Both the position numbers and the translations under genes were made by a program. Positions 1-5,718 of a stretch of 5,937 bases of DNA are shown piece by piece (the stretch's first letter is position 1; the number at the start of each line of letters is the position of its first letter). The notes under the pieces were generated by a model that saw only the letters and a list, made by a program, of their open reading frames with translations, was not told the origin of the DNA and made no database searches. The DNA lies in contig CAUZJO010000202.1 in the NCBI GenBank assembly GCA_963580245.1, positions 1 to 5,937 of the forward strand, read 5' to 3'. The DNA comes from CAUZJO01 sp963580245. GTDB lineage: Bacteria; Sumerlaeota; Sumerlaeia; MVZB01.

Positions 1-408
1 CGGGTGTTCAATATCACCAACGGCGAGGTGTTCTTCTCGAACCGGGTGTTCAACGCCGACAACGACCTGGCGACCGGCCAGTCGGTCAATCTGGGTCAGC
101 CGCAGTCGTTGCTGATGTGCATCGATGACTCGGACGGGGACGGCACGGCGACCATCAGCCTGTTCTATAACGACGGGGCGGTCAAGAACACGGTCACCGA
201 CATACCGAGCGTCGGTTGGGTGGACATCACACCCGCGTCGGATCCCAACGGCCTGTTGACCTATGCGTTGCCGTCCAATGGCGCCGACGTCGGGGTGAAC
301 AACCGCGCGGCGGGCGATGTGGATGACGCATTCGTCGTCGACTACATCTTGCTGGTCGAAGACGCCGACAAGATTCCGGTGGAGTTGGGTTCATTCCTGG
401 TTGAGTAA
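1..408 (+). CDS. C-terminal part of a probable exported beta-rich protein (5' partial)
   Basis: The reading frame is open from the first base and ends at TAA 406-408, so only the last 135 residues of a longer protein are present. The true start lies upstream of the window; the GTG at 4-6 is unlikely to be it. The segment is rich in Asp, Asn, Val, Thr and Gly and poor in Lys, with alternating hydrophobic residues typical of beta-sandwich extracellular domains. An acidic DDSDGDG stretch at 124-144 resembles a calcium-binding loop. No catalytic motif or transmembrane helix is visible. The last residues, IPVELGSFLVE (373-405), match in pattern the tail of the unrelated repeat protein at 4819-5718. 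A strong terminator follows 22 bp after the stop. A lectin-like or laminin-G-like fold is possible but not demonstrable, so I do not assign a family. Coding status is well supported; function is unknown. Confidence 0.75.
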   Translation, partial: RVFNITNGEVFFSNRVFNADNDLATGQSVNLGQPQSLLMCIDDSDGDGTATISLFYNDGAVKNTVTDIPSVGWVDITPASDPNGLLTYALPSNGADVGVNNRAAGDVDDAFVVDYILLVEDADKIPVELGSFLVE

Positions 409-430
409 CCCTGCGCGCCGCTTCAATCAA

Positions 431-464
431 CCGCCCCGTCATGGTTCCATGTCGGGGCGGTTTT
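431..464 (+). terminator. Intrinsic (Rho-independent) terminator of the 5' partial gene
   Basis: CCGCCCCG (431-438) pairs perfectly with CGGGGCGG (453-460). After a T/T mismatch (439/452) the stem continues with CATG/CATG pairing (440-443 with 448-451) around a GTTC tetraloop. TTTT follows at 461-464. The position, 22 bp after the TAA of the first gene, fits its role as that gene's terminator. On the other strand the hairpin is followed by TTGATTGAAG, a much poorer U-tract, so it is mainly unidirectional. Confidence 0.88.
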
Positions 465-779
465 GCGCAGTCGTGAGCGTAACTCGTTTATTCACAATGA
501 TTCAGGCCAAAACGACGTCTATTCCGCCCAAAATGGTTGAACGGGCATCAACATGGGACAGGACAGTTCCTTCCACGACGACTTGGGTGCATCTCGCGGA
601 TCCGTGAGATGCACCCACCTTGCCGAGAGCGCTGATTGCGGTTGTCGAGTTCGATCCCCCCATGCCCACCGGCTCCGCAGATTCGGCCGCGGGTCTTTGC
701 GGATTGCCGGGATCGGATTGAGGCGAAACGGCTGGATCTCCATCGCAGACGGTCCGGTTGTGGTTGGGACGATCATGGC
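465..779. other. Convergent intergenic region without a convincing gene
   Basis: This stretch separates the terminator of the first gene from the stop codon of the antiporter gene on the opposite strand. Short open frames exist on both strands (for example minus 519-776 and plus 553-798). They read as Arg/Pro/Ser-rich low-information protein, overlap one another and run through the palindrome at 584-617, so I do not call them genes. Apart from that palindrome I see no tRNA, promoter or further repeat. The part at about 480-560 is noticeably more AT-rich than the rest. No minus-strand hairpin with a U-tract is visible for the antiporter gene. Confidence 0.6.
584..617. repeat. 34-nt near-perfect palindrome
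   Basis: The arms TGGGTGCATCTC (584-595) and GAGATGCACCCA (606-617) are exact reverse complements. The centre, 597-604, is itself the palindrome CGGATCCG. The only imperfection is the G596/T605 pair, which can wobble in RNA. Either strand can therefore form a long continuous hairpin or the duplex can form a cruciform. It lies 163 bp downstream of the antiporter stop and 120 bp beyond the plus-strand terminator. It has no U-tract on either side, so it is not a classical intrinsic terminator. It could be a member of a dispersed REP/BIME-like family, a processing or mRNA-stabilising hairpin for the antiporter transcript, or a binding site for a dimeric protein. Confidence 0.85.
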
Positions 780-2450
780 TCAATCCTCCAAAAAGTAATT
801 GTAAGTCGGCGTTTCGCCCTCTTCGATCACTTCCCAGGCTTCGTTGGCGTTGGCGGCGGAGACCAGGCGCGAGCGGAGGACTTCGTCCGAAACCATCGCG
901 GCCAGGCTCGCCATGACTTGCAGATGTTGGCGTCGATGATCTTGAGGTGTCGCGATCAGCATGACGATGTTGACGGGCCGGCCGTCGGGCGCGTCGTAAT
1001 CGAGGCCTTCGCTGAAAACGCCCAGCACGCCTTGGATCGCGGGGCCGGAGTCGAGGATGCCGTGGGGGATGGCGACGCCGTGACCGATGGCGGTCGATTC
1101 GCTTTTCTCGCGTTCGACGACCGTCCGATAGAGTTCATCCGGATCGACGTGATCCACGCGGTGGGTCTGGACCAGGAAATCGCAGAGTTGGCGCAGGGCG
1201 TCCCATTTGTCGGTGGCTTTGAGGTCGGTCTTGATGAATTCCTCATGCATGAATTCGATCAGGCGGCGGCGGTCCTTGTTGACCTCCTTGGCGCGCTGAA
1301 GTCCAAGGCGCGAGGTTAAGGGGCCGATAATCTCGTTGAGCACGACCGCCGCCAACACCAACGTCGTGACCAGCGACGTCATTTCACGTGGGATGGCGGG
1401 ATTGCTCTGCATGATGACCAACAGACCGATGACCACGCCCGCCTGCGGGATCAGGCCCAGCGGGATATTGACCCAGATGCGCCGCGAACTGCCGCTCAGT
1501 ACGCCGCCCAGCATGGCGCCGACCGATTTACCCAGCGCGCGGGTCACTAAGAAAACCACGCCCAGCAAACCGAGCTGACCCAGCATGTTGAAGTGCAACG
1601 TCACCCCGGCGAGCGTGAAGAAGATCGTGTAGACCAAGCCTTCGATGGGGGCGAGCGCGCCGATCTGTTCCTCGACGACGCGTGAGCTGTTGCCCAGGTA
1701 GACGCCGAAAAACAGGCTGGTCAGCAACGGACTCAGCCCGAGAGATTTGGCCAAACCCGTGCAGAGCAGAATCGCGACGAAGATCGTGCTGAAACTGTGA
1801 AACGAATGCCGGACGACGGCCCACTCCGTCGCCTTGCCCAGGGCAAGTCCGAACGCAAGCGAGCCAATGAGCAGCGCCACGGGATGGAGCAGGGCCCTTG
1901 CGAGGCTGAAATTTTGCAGCCCGGCCTCGTAATAATCCGCGACGACGATCTGAGCGAAGGCGAAGAAGGCAATGGCGAGGATGTTATCGAGGGCGACGAC
2001 CGACAGCAGGGTCTTGACATAAGAACCCTTGCCGCGTGATTCGCGCACGATCGCCAGGTTGGTTCCTGGCGCCGTCGACAGCGCCAGGGACCCCAGCAGC
2101 AAGGCCAACACGACGTCGCCTGCGATCCAATAGACCGCGAGGAAAACGAACGCCAGGCAAACCAGGACTTCGAGGATCGCAATCGAGAGGATACGGCGCA
2201 GGGCGTTATGGATGCGGCGATAAGAAAGGTGCGCGCCGATCGCGACGACGATCAGGCCCATGGCGAAGGTGGACAAGGGTCTCAGTTGCTCGATGGATGT
2301 CTCTTCGGCAACCACGCCCAGCACCGACGGACCGATCAGAACGCCGGCGAGAATATTGCCCGTGATCGAAGGCACATGGAATTTTTGGGCAAGCCAGCCG
2401 CCGACCATTCCGCCGATCAAGATGATGCTGAAGATCAGAAGTGGATCCAT
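780..2450 (-). CDS. Cation:proton antiporter (CPA2/Kef-like) fused to a PTS EIIA domain
   Basis: The 556-residue product is a membrane antiporter expected to exchange Na+ or K+ for H+ across the inner membrane. Residues 1-380 form about 12 hydrophobic helices with the Na+/H+ exchanger fold: an N-terminal GNILAGVLIGPSVLG segment (31-45), a substrate-core stretch LALSTAPGTN (122-131), and RALGK (304-308) in a late helix. A charged linker (about 385-400) leads to a cytoplasmic fructose/mannitol-type EIIA (PtsN-like) domain at about 395-545. It carries STAIGHGVAIPHG (452-464), with H463 at the position phosphorylated by the PTS. This implies control by phosphotransferase state, or by nitrogen/carbon status. 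Oddly, the ion-binding DD pair of CPA2 proteins reads D155-N156 (ALDNILAI). ATG 2450 is chosen because hydrophobic helix 1 begins at once; no Shine-Dalgarno is evident. It lies 90 bp downstream of the dehydrogenase-like gene and may be in the same operon. Ion specificity cannot be told from sequence. Confidence 0.93.
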   Translation of the reverse strand: MDPLLIFSIILIGGMVGGWLAQKFHVPSITGNILAGVLIGPSVLGVVAEETSIEQLRPLSTFAMGLIVVAIGAHLSYRRIHNALRRILSIAILEVLVCLAFVFLAVYWIAGDVVLALLLGSLALSTAPGTNLAIVRESRGKGSYVKTLLSVVALDNILAIAFFAFAQIVVADYYEAGLQNFSLARALLHPVALLIGSLAFGLALGKATEWAVVRHSFHSFSTIFVAILLCTGLAKSLGLSPLLTSLFFGVYLGNSSRVVEEQIGALAPIEGLVYTIFFTLAGVTLHFNMLGQLGLLGVVFLVTRALGKSVGAMLGGVLSGSSRRIWVNIPLGLIPQAGVVIGLLVIMQSNPAIPREMTSLVTTLVLAAVVLNEIIGPLTSRLGLQRAKEVNKDRRRLIEFMHEEFIKTDLKATDKWDALRQLCDFLVQTHRVDHVDPDELYRTVVEREKSESTAIGHGVAIPHGILDSGPAIQGVLGVFSEGLDYDAPDGRPVNIVMLIATPQDHRRQHLQVMASLAAMVSDEVLRSRLVSAANANEAWEVIEEGETPTYNYFLED

Positions 2451-2540
2451 GTCGTCGATTGAGTGACGGTTATCGAATGATTCAAGCGCGGTGATCCAGG
2501 GCCGTTCCGGTCGTGCGGTTTTCCCTCGCGCGGCTTTATT

Positions 2541-3584
2541 CTACTGACTTCGGACCGGATGACAGTAATTGTTTTCTCTCGCCAATCGTAAGACATGTCT
2601 CGGGCAGGGAGGGTCGATGAGGAGATGTGGCGGTCGCTCGCCTCGGGCCAGGACCATGATCAACTCGGCGGCCCGGCGGCGGCATTGGAGCACCGCGTCG
2701 GGGTCGTTCTGATGGTCCCAAGCGTTCATGCAGACGGCGGGGTTGGACAAGAGCGGATGGTTTACGCTGACCCATGGGAGCAACCCATCATTGAATGTAA
2801 CGGCACCGGGCCTCCCGCGTCGCATCGCGATTGCCAGCGCGTCCAGATCAATCAATCCGGGAGAGGAGAGGTTGACCAGTAGACTATTCCGCCTCGGCAA
2901 GGCGAACCGGCTTGCGTTGATCATCCCTCGCGTGACCGGACTGAGTGGCACATGCAGCGAAACGACATCCGCGATGCCCATCAACTCATGCAATTCCGTC
3001 CGGCGACATCGCTCGTTGTCGAAGCGCTCCGCCGCGACAAAGGGATCATGCGCCCAAACCTCCATCCGCCGCTCACGCGCGAGCCGGGCGACGCGGATCC
3101 CAACCTGGCCAAAGCCGACAACGCCGAGCCGCCAGGGGCGCTTGAATCGAGGCCGCGCCGCCGGGTATCGCTCGATCAGCTGCTCGATCGCCTTGATTGT
3201 GTGCAGCGCCCACGCGTCCGAGGCCGCATCCGGAATGCTCGCGACGTAAATCCCCGCGCGCCGCGCCGCGTCCAGGTCCACCCGCGCCGCATGGACTCCC
3301 GCACCGGGTCCGTAATGGATGAGCATCAGACACCGCTCGGCGCGTCCGATCATCTCCGCGTCGATCGGGCGCGTCCGGGTCAGGACGATATCGGCTTGGG
3401 ACACCCTGTCGGTCGGCGCGCCCGAATCACCACTATCGGGACCGATCACACGGGGATCAAGGCCCCCGGCGCGCAATACCTGTTCCTCCACGTCCGAGGG
3501 GCCGGGCGGGGCGTCGAGGATCAGCAAGGTCGGATTGCCCAAGCAGGCAACCGTTTCCGAGTGGGACCGGCTTTTCGGTCTCAC
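2541..3584 (-). CDS. D-2-hydroxyacid dehydrogenase-like NAD-binding protein with missing catalytic residues
   Basis: With a GTG start at 3584 the product has 347 residues, normal for the D-isomer-specific 2-hydroxyacid dehydrogenase family. Residues 17-135 form the flavodoxin-like half (NPTLLILDA onwards). The Rossmann domain at 150-290 has GFGQVG (157-162), the adenosine-binding acidic residue D180 in AHDP, and the family segment HVPLSPVTRGMI (211-222). The catalytic sites look lost: the Arg of the usual N-x-S-R-G is S241 (NLSSPGLID), the Glu before Pro is L269, and the TPH histidine aligns with W289, although H291 lies two residues on. The VAEH-type substrate motif is also degenerate (DAWALH). 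An inactive cofactor-binding protein or an enzyme of changed chemistry is therefore likely. The GTG begins 1 bp after the kinase TGA with GGTGGA a few bases upstream, indicating coupled translation. A TTG at 3542 is an alternative start. The same frame stays open upstream to 3872, but that Arg/Ser-rich part overlaps the kinase gene and is not real. Confidence 0.85.
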   Translation of the reverse strand: MRPKSRSHSETVACLGNPTLLILDAPPGPSDVEEQVLRAGGLDPRVIGPDSGDSGAPTDRVSQADIVLTRTRPIDAEMIGRAERCLMLIHYGPGAGVHAARVDLDAARRAGIYVASIPDAASDAWALHTIKAIEQLIERYPAARPRFKRPWRLGVVGFGQVGIRVARLARERRMEVWAHDPFVAAERFDNERCRRTELHELMGIADVVSLHVPLSPVTRGMINASRFALPRRNSLLVNLSSPGLIDLDALAIAMRRGRPGAVTFNDGLLPWVSVNHPLLSNPAVCMNAWDHQNDPDAVLQCRRRAAELIMVLARGERPPHLLIDPPCPRHVLRLARENNYCHPVRSQ

Positions 3585-3585
3585 T

Positions 3586-4680
3586 TCAATCCACCCGCCA
3601 ATGCTCGTAAAGATGGTGCGCAAACGCCCTCTTGGACGCGAGCTCGCGGCGGGAGCGCCACAGGTTTTTTGCCGTACCCCATTTGAAACGCCCCCGCCGT
3701 TTGAGCAAGCTGCGCAGCGACCTCTCCCAATGCCGCGGATGGATGAGCTGCGCGCCCAGCAACGCCTTCTCGGCCGGGCCCAGCGGACGGATGGCCTCGT
3801 AGGCCGCAACGATCTCCTCGATCCGATCGATCGGCCAGCGGTTGGCGCGGCCGAAATACTGCAGCGGAACAATCAAATCGAGAACCCCGGGCCGCAAATC
3901 ACTCGACTCCAAATCGAGCATCCAGGGAGGCCGATCGGCGTCGTCGACCATCAGGTAATTGTTTTCATGGGAGTCGCCGTGCACCAGCACCAGCGCGCAC
4001 GCCGCCAACGCGTTCTCCCCACCGTCCTGTTTCTCACGCCGTTTGTGCTCGAGCCATGGGTTCTCGAAAAACTCGAACGCCGCCCGCGCCAGCTCCACGA
4101 AGCCCCGGTGACCACCCCGGGCAAACACCAGCAGCGGTCGACGCCGGCGCTTGAATCGCCTCAGCCGTTCGGTCAATTCGTCGAGCGTTTCCAGACTTTG
4201 AACGACGGTCCGGCGCGGGTCGGCGGCGGGGTCGCACTTCAAAGCCTCGATCAGCCGCGGGACGATGGCCACGGAGGCCCGGTGGAGGCGCGCCTGGGCC
4301 CGCGCGACCCGCAGCACGTCGCCAAACCGTCGAAAATCGGCCCGCCGTCCCGACACCTTTCGCATCAGATAGAACGCCGACCCTCCGGCCCGAAGCACGT
4401 GCCCCCTATCCGCCAGCGGACGTATTTCGGGCATCAGCGGCGGTGAAAGCCCCCGTCCGACTTGATTCAACGCCCCCAGAACGATATCCAGCCGCTCCAG
4501 TTGCCTGCCCTTGATCCTTGCCCGCTTGAGGACCCAGTCGCCCGCCTCGCCCGCCTCCAGGACCACTTGCGCACCGTGTCCGGCCCTCAGCGGCCTAATC
4601 CGCAACGGCACCAGCCGCCAGTGTTCCCGGATCTGACTGGCGGAGGGAAAACCCGAGGTGTCGGTGGAATGCGGATTCAA
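3586..4680 (-). CDS. APH/CotS-type phosphotransferase (small-molecule kinase family)
   Basis: The 364-residue protein has the bilobal aminoglycoside/choline kinase-like fold signature. A candidate ATP-anchoring lysine is K52 in WVLKRARI. The catalytic loop is LVHGDSHENNYL (232-243), with D236 as catalytic base and N241 for Mg2+. The metal-binding acidic residue is D256 in MLDLES. The sequence after it (RPGVLDLIVPLQYF) and a basic C-terminal helical region (about 310-364) resemble the spore-coat CotS/YsxE branch and related phosphotransferases more than antibiotic-resistance enzymes. All kinase residues I can check are present, so it should be active, in the cytoplasm. The substrate is unknown. 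The start is taken as TTG 4680 because an in-frame TAA lies 6 bp upstream; no good ribosome-binding site is visible. GTG 4611 (V24) is an alternative. It is the first gene of the minus-strand cluster and its TGA is 1 bp from the start of the dehydrogenase-like gene. Confidence 0.87.
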   Translation of the reverse strand: MNPHSTDTSGFPSASQIREHWRLVPLRIRPLRAGHGAQVVLEAGEAGDWVLKRARIKGRQLERLDIVLGALNQVGRGLSPPLMPEIRPLADRGHVLRAGGSAFYLMRKVSGRRADFRRFGDVLRVARAQARLHRASVAIVPRLIEALKCDPAADPRRTVVQSLETLDELTERLRRFKRRRRPLLVFARGGHRGFVELARAAFEFFENPWLEHKRREKQDGGENALAACALVLVHGDSHENNYLMVDDADRPPWMLDLESSDLRPGVLDLIVPLQYFGRANRWPIDRIEEIVAAYEAIRPLGPAEKALLGAQLIHPRHWERSLRSLLKRRGRFKWGTAKNLWRSRRELASKRAFAHHLYEHWRVD

Positions 4681-4717
4681 TTTTTAGGGTTCAGGCCCCC
4701 CAACAGCCTCGAAACAA

Positions 4718-4749
4718 GCTGGGCGGATTCTCGCAGAATCCGGCTGGGC
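4718..4749. promoter_or_regulatory. Hairpin flanked by direct repeats between divergent genes (possible operator)
   Basis: CGGATTCT (4724-4731) and AGAATCCG (4735-4742) are exact inverted repeats around a 3-nt CGC loop. The identical heptamer GCTGGGC occurs on both sides, at 4718-4724 and 4743-4749. The element lies between the divergent kinase (minus) and repeat-protein (plus) genes, just upstream of the candidate plus-strand promoter. No T-run follows on either strand, which argues against a terminator and for a dimeric regulator site or RNA structure. The symmetry is seen directly; the regulatory role is inference. Confidence 0.45.
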
Positions 4750-4762
4750 CATAAAGTCAGAG

Positions 4763-4791
4763 TTGTTGCGCCTTCTGCCAGAGGTTAGAAT
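4763..4791 (+). promoter_or_regulatory. Candidate sigma70-type promoter for the repeat-protein gene
   Basis: TTGTTG (4763-4768) is separated by exactly 17 bp from TAGAAT (4786-4791), which differs from the TATAAT consensus at one position. The -35 box is weak (TTG matched, rest not). Transcription would start near 4798, giving a leader of about 20 nt before ATG 4819 or about 50 nt before GTG 4847. Placement directly upstream of the gene supports the call. Confidence 0.45.
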
Positions 4792-4818
4792 AAGAGGACT
4801 GAAACTGAACTCCCGATA

Positions 4819-5718
4819 ATGGGTCACAGAGAGGACCTTCTGAACCGTGAAATCTTCTTCGCAGCCCCCCCAGGCCCTGAAAAGCGGCTCGGCACCGGCC
4901 GCGGAGGGGGCGGCGAGGGTCGGTCGCGAGGGGCCGACGGGAATGCCGCGTATTACGCCTACGAGCCCAGTGCCGCCTACAACGCCACCGACAATCTATA
5001 CCTGGTGGTTTGGTATGGCGAGGACGACACGGCGCCGCTTGTTGACAACGAGAGGGAAATCTTCGGTCAACTCCTGACGGCGGCCGGCGCCGAGACGGGA
5101 ACCAACGATTTCCGCATCAGCGACATGGGGACCGATGGGGATCCGGGCTATGACGCCTACGAAGCGGATGTGGCCTGGAATGCGACCGACAACGAATTCC
5201 TGGTGGTTTGGTATGGGGATGACAATACGGGATCATTGATCGATGGCGAATTCGAGATTTATGGCCAGCGGATCAGCGACACCGGGGCCGAGATCGGCGG
5301 AGACCTGCATCTGAGCGATATGGGAGCGACGGACGGAAGCGCCAGTTTTGACGCCGCTCTCCCCAGCGTTTCGTACAATGCCACCGATAACGTCTACCTG
5401 GTGGTTTGGGAGGGCGACGACGACACGGCCCCCCAGGTCGATGGCGAATACGAGGTCTTCTTCCAGGTGGTCGCAGGCGCAACGGGAGCGGAGGTCGGTC
5501 CCGACGAACGGATCAGCGATATGGGGACCGATGGGGATGTCGCGTCGGCAGTGTTCTACGCCGACGCGGCCTGGAACAGCACGGATAATGAGTTCCTGGT
5601 GGTCTGGTATGGCGACGAGAACGTCGCGCCGCTGATCGACGGGGAGTACGAGATCTTCGGTCAACGACTCGATGGAGCCGCCATTCCCATCAAAGTGAGC
5701 GGCTATCTGGTGGACTAA
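4819..5718 (+). CDS. Tandem-repeat acidic protein, four 66-residue repeats, probable extracellular; N-terminus uncertain
   Basis: From about residue 41 the 299-residue frame is clearly coding. Four copies of a unit centred on YNATDNxYLVVWYGDD...IDGEYEIFGQ place LVVW at 62-65, 128-131, 194-197 and 260-263, exactly 66 residues apart. Units are joined by an RISDMGTDGD segment. The repeats are rich in Asp, Glu, Tyr and Trp and almost free of Cys and Lys, as in beta-propeller or beta-strand surface proteins; calcium binding by the Asp clusters is possible. The protein ends in IPIKVSGYLVD, similar to the tail of the gene at 1-408. Function is unknown. The first 40 residues are Gly/Arg-rich, show no signal peptide and do not resemble the rest. 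The ATG at 4819 has no well-spaced Shine-Dalgarno, whereas a GTG at 4847 in another frame does. A 1-nt loss near 4931-4935 could have broken the original frame. The gene may also be a 5'-truncated remnant of a longer repeat protein. Confidence 0.72.
   Translation: MGHREDLLNREIFFAAPPGPEKRLGTGRGGGGEGRSRGADGNAAYYAYEPSAAYNATDNLYLVVWYGEDDTAPLVDNEREIFGQLLTAAGAETGTNDFRISDMGTDGDPGYDAYEADVAWNATDNEFLVVWYGDDNTGSLIDGEFEIYGQRISDTGAEIGGDLHLSDMGATDGSASFDAALPSVSYNATDNVYLVVWEGDDDTAPQVDGEYEVFFQVVAGATGAEVGPDERISDMGTDGDVASAVFYADAAWNSTDNEFLVVWYGDENVAPLIDGEYEIFGQRLDGAAIPIKVSGYLVD
4828..4835 (+). promoter_or_regulatory. Possible ribosome-binding site for an alternative GTG start at 4847
   Basis: AGAGAGGA is a good anti-Shine-Dalgarno match ending 11 nt before GTG 4847. 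That start opens a frame beginning MKSSSQPPQ, which runs to about 4930 in the +1 frame relative to the repeats. The ATG at 4819, used for the unbroken frame, has its nearest purine tract (AAGAGGA, 4792-4798) 20 nt away, which is too far. This site therefore favours GTG 4847 as the ancestral start and a later frameshift. Confidence 0.35.
4975..5667 (+). repeat. Tandem coding repeats, 198-bp period (3.5 copies)
   Basis: Taking each unit from the codon before the [Y/W]-N-x-T-D-N motif, units begin at 4975, 5173, 5371 and 5569. The fourth stops after the GQR motif and is followed by the tail. The nucleotide core CCTGGTGGTTTGG recurs at 5001, 5199, 5397 and 5595 (the last with one C/T change), exactly 198 bp apart. 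The linker also matches in register at 4933-4962 against 5131-5160. No indels separate the copies although the flanking codons have diverged. Confidence 0.9.

Noticed and set aside
640..672. tRNA-like T-loop string (GTTCGATCCCCCC)
   Set aside because: The five bases before TTCGATC do not pair with CCCCC, and no acceptor, D or anticodon arms can be built around it.
519..783. Small minus-strand gene downstream of the antiporter
   Set aside because: Two overlapping frames are equally open, both run through the palindrome, neither has a ribosome-binding site, and the products look like translated non-coding DNA.
636..1319. 227-codon open frame on the plus strand
   Set aside because: It lies antisense to the EIIA half of the antiporter gene, whose motifs are unmistakable. 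The open frame is a by-product of high-GC codon use.
2538..2566. Promoter for the antiporter (TAGAAT on the minus strand at 2543-2538)
   Set aside because: The -10-like hexamer overlaps the preceding stop codon, but the hexamers 17-18 bp upstream (ACTGTC or TACTGT) do not resemble a -35 box, so it is not supported as a promoter.
3585..3872. N-terminal extension of the dehydrogenase-like gene
   Set aside because: The frame is open, but the translation is Arg/Ser-rich, overlaps the C-terminal coding part of the kinase, and the family domain begins only after 3540.
2563..3966. Shared 12-mer GAAAACAATTAC (minus strand) in the dehydrogenase-like and kinase genes
   Set aside because: A 12-base match is expected about once by chance in a window of this size, and in the kinase it simply encodes the catalytic-loop ENNY.
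3319..4446. 375-codon open frame on the plus strand
   Set aside because: It is antisense to the kinase and dehydrogenase-like genes and its product is Arg/Pro/Gln-rich without domains. The minus-strand genes carry clear family motifs.
4975..5667. CRISPR-like or satellite array
   Set aside because: The 198-bp periodicity is carried by an open reading frame with conserved protein motifs. There are no short identical repeats separated by unique spacers.
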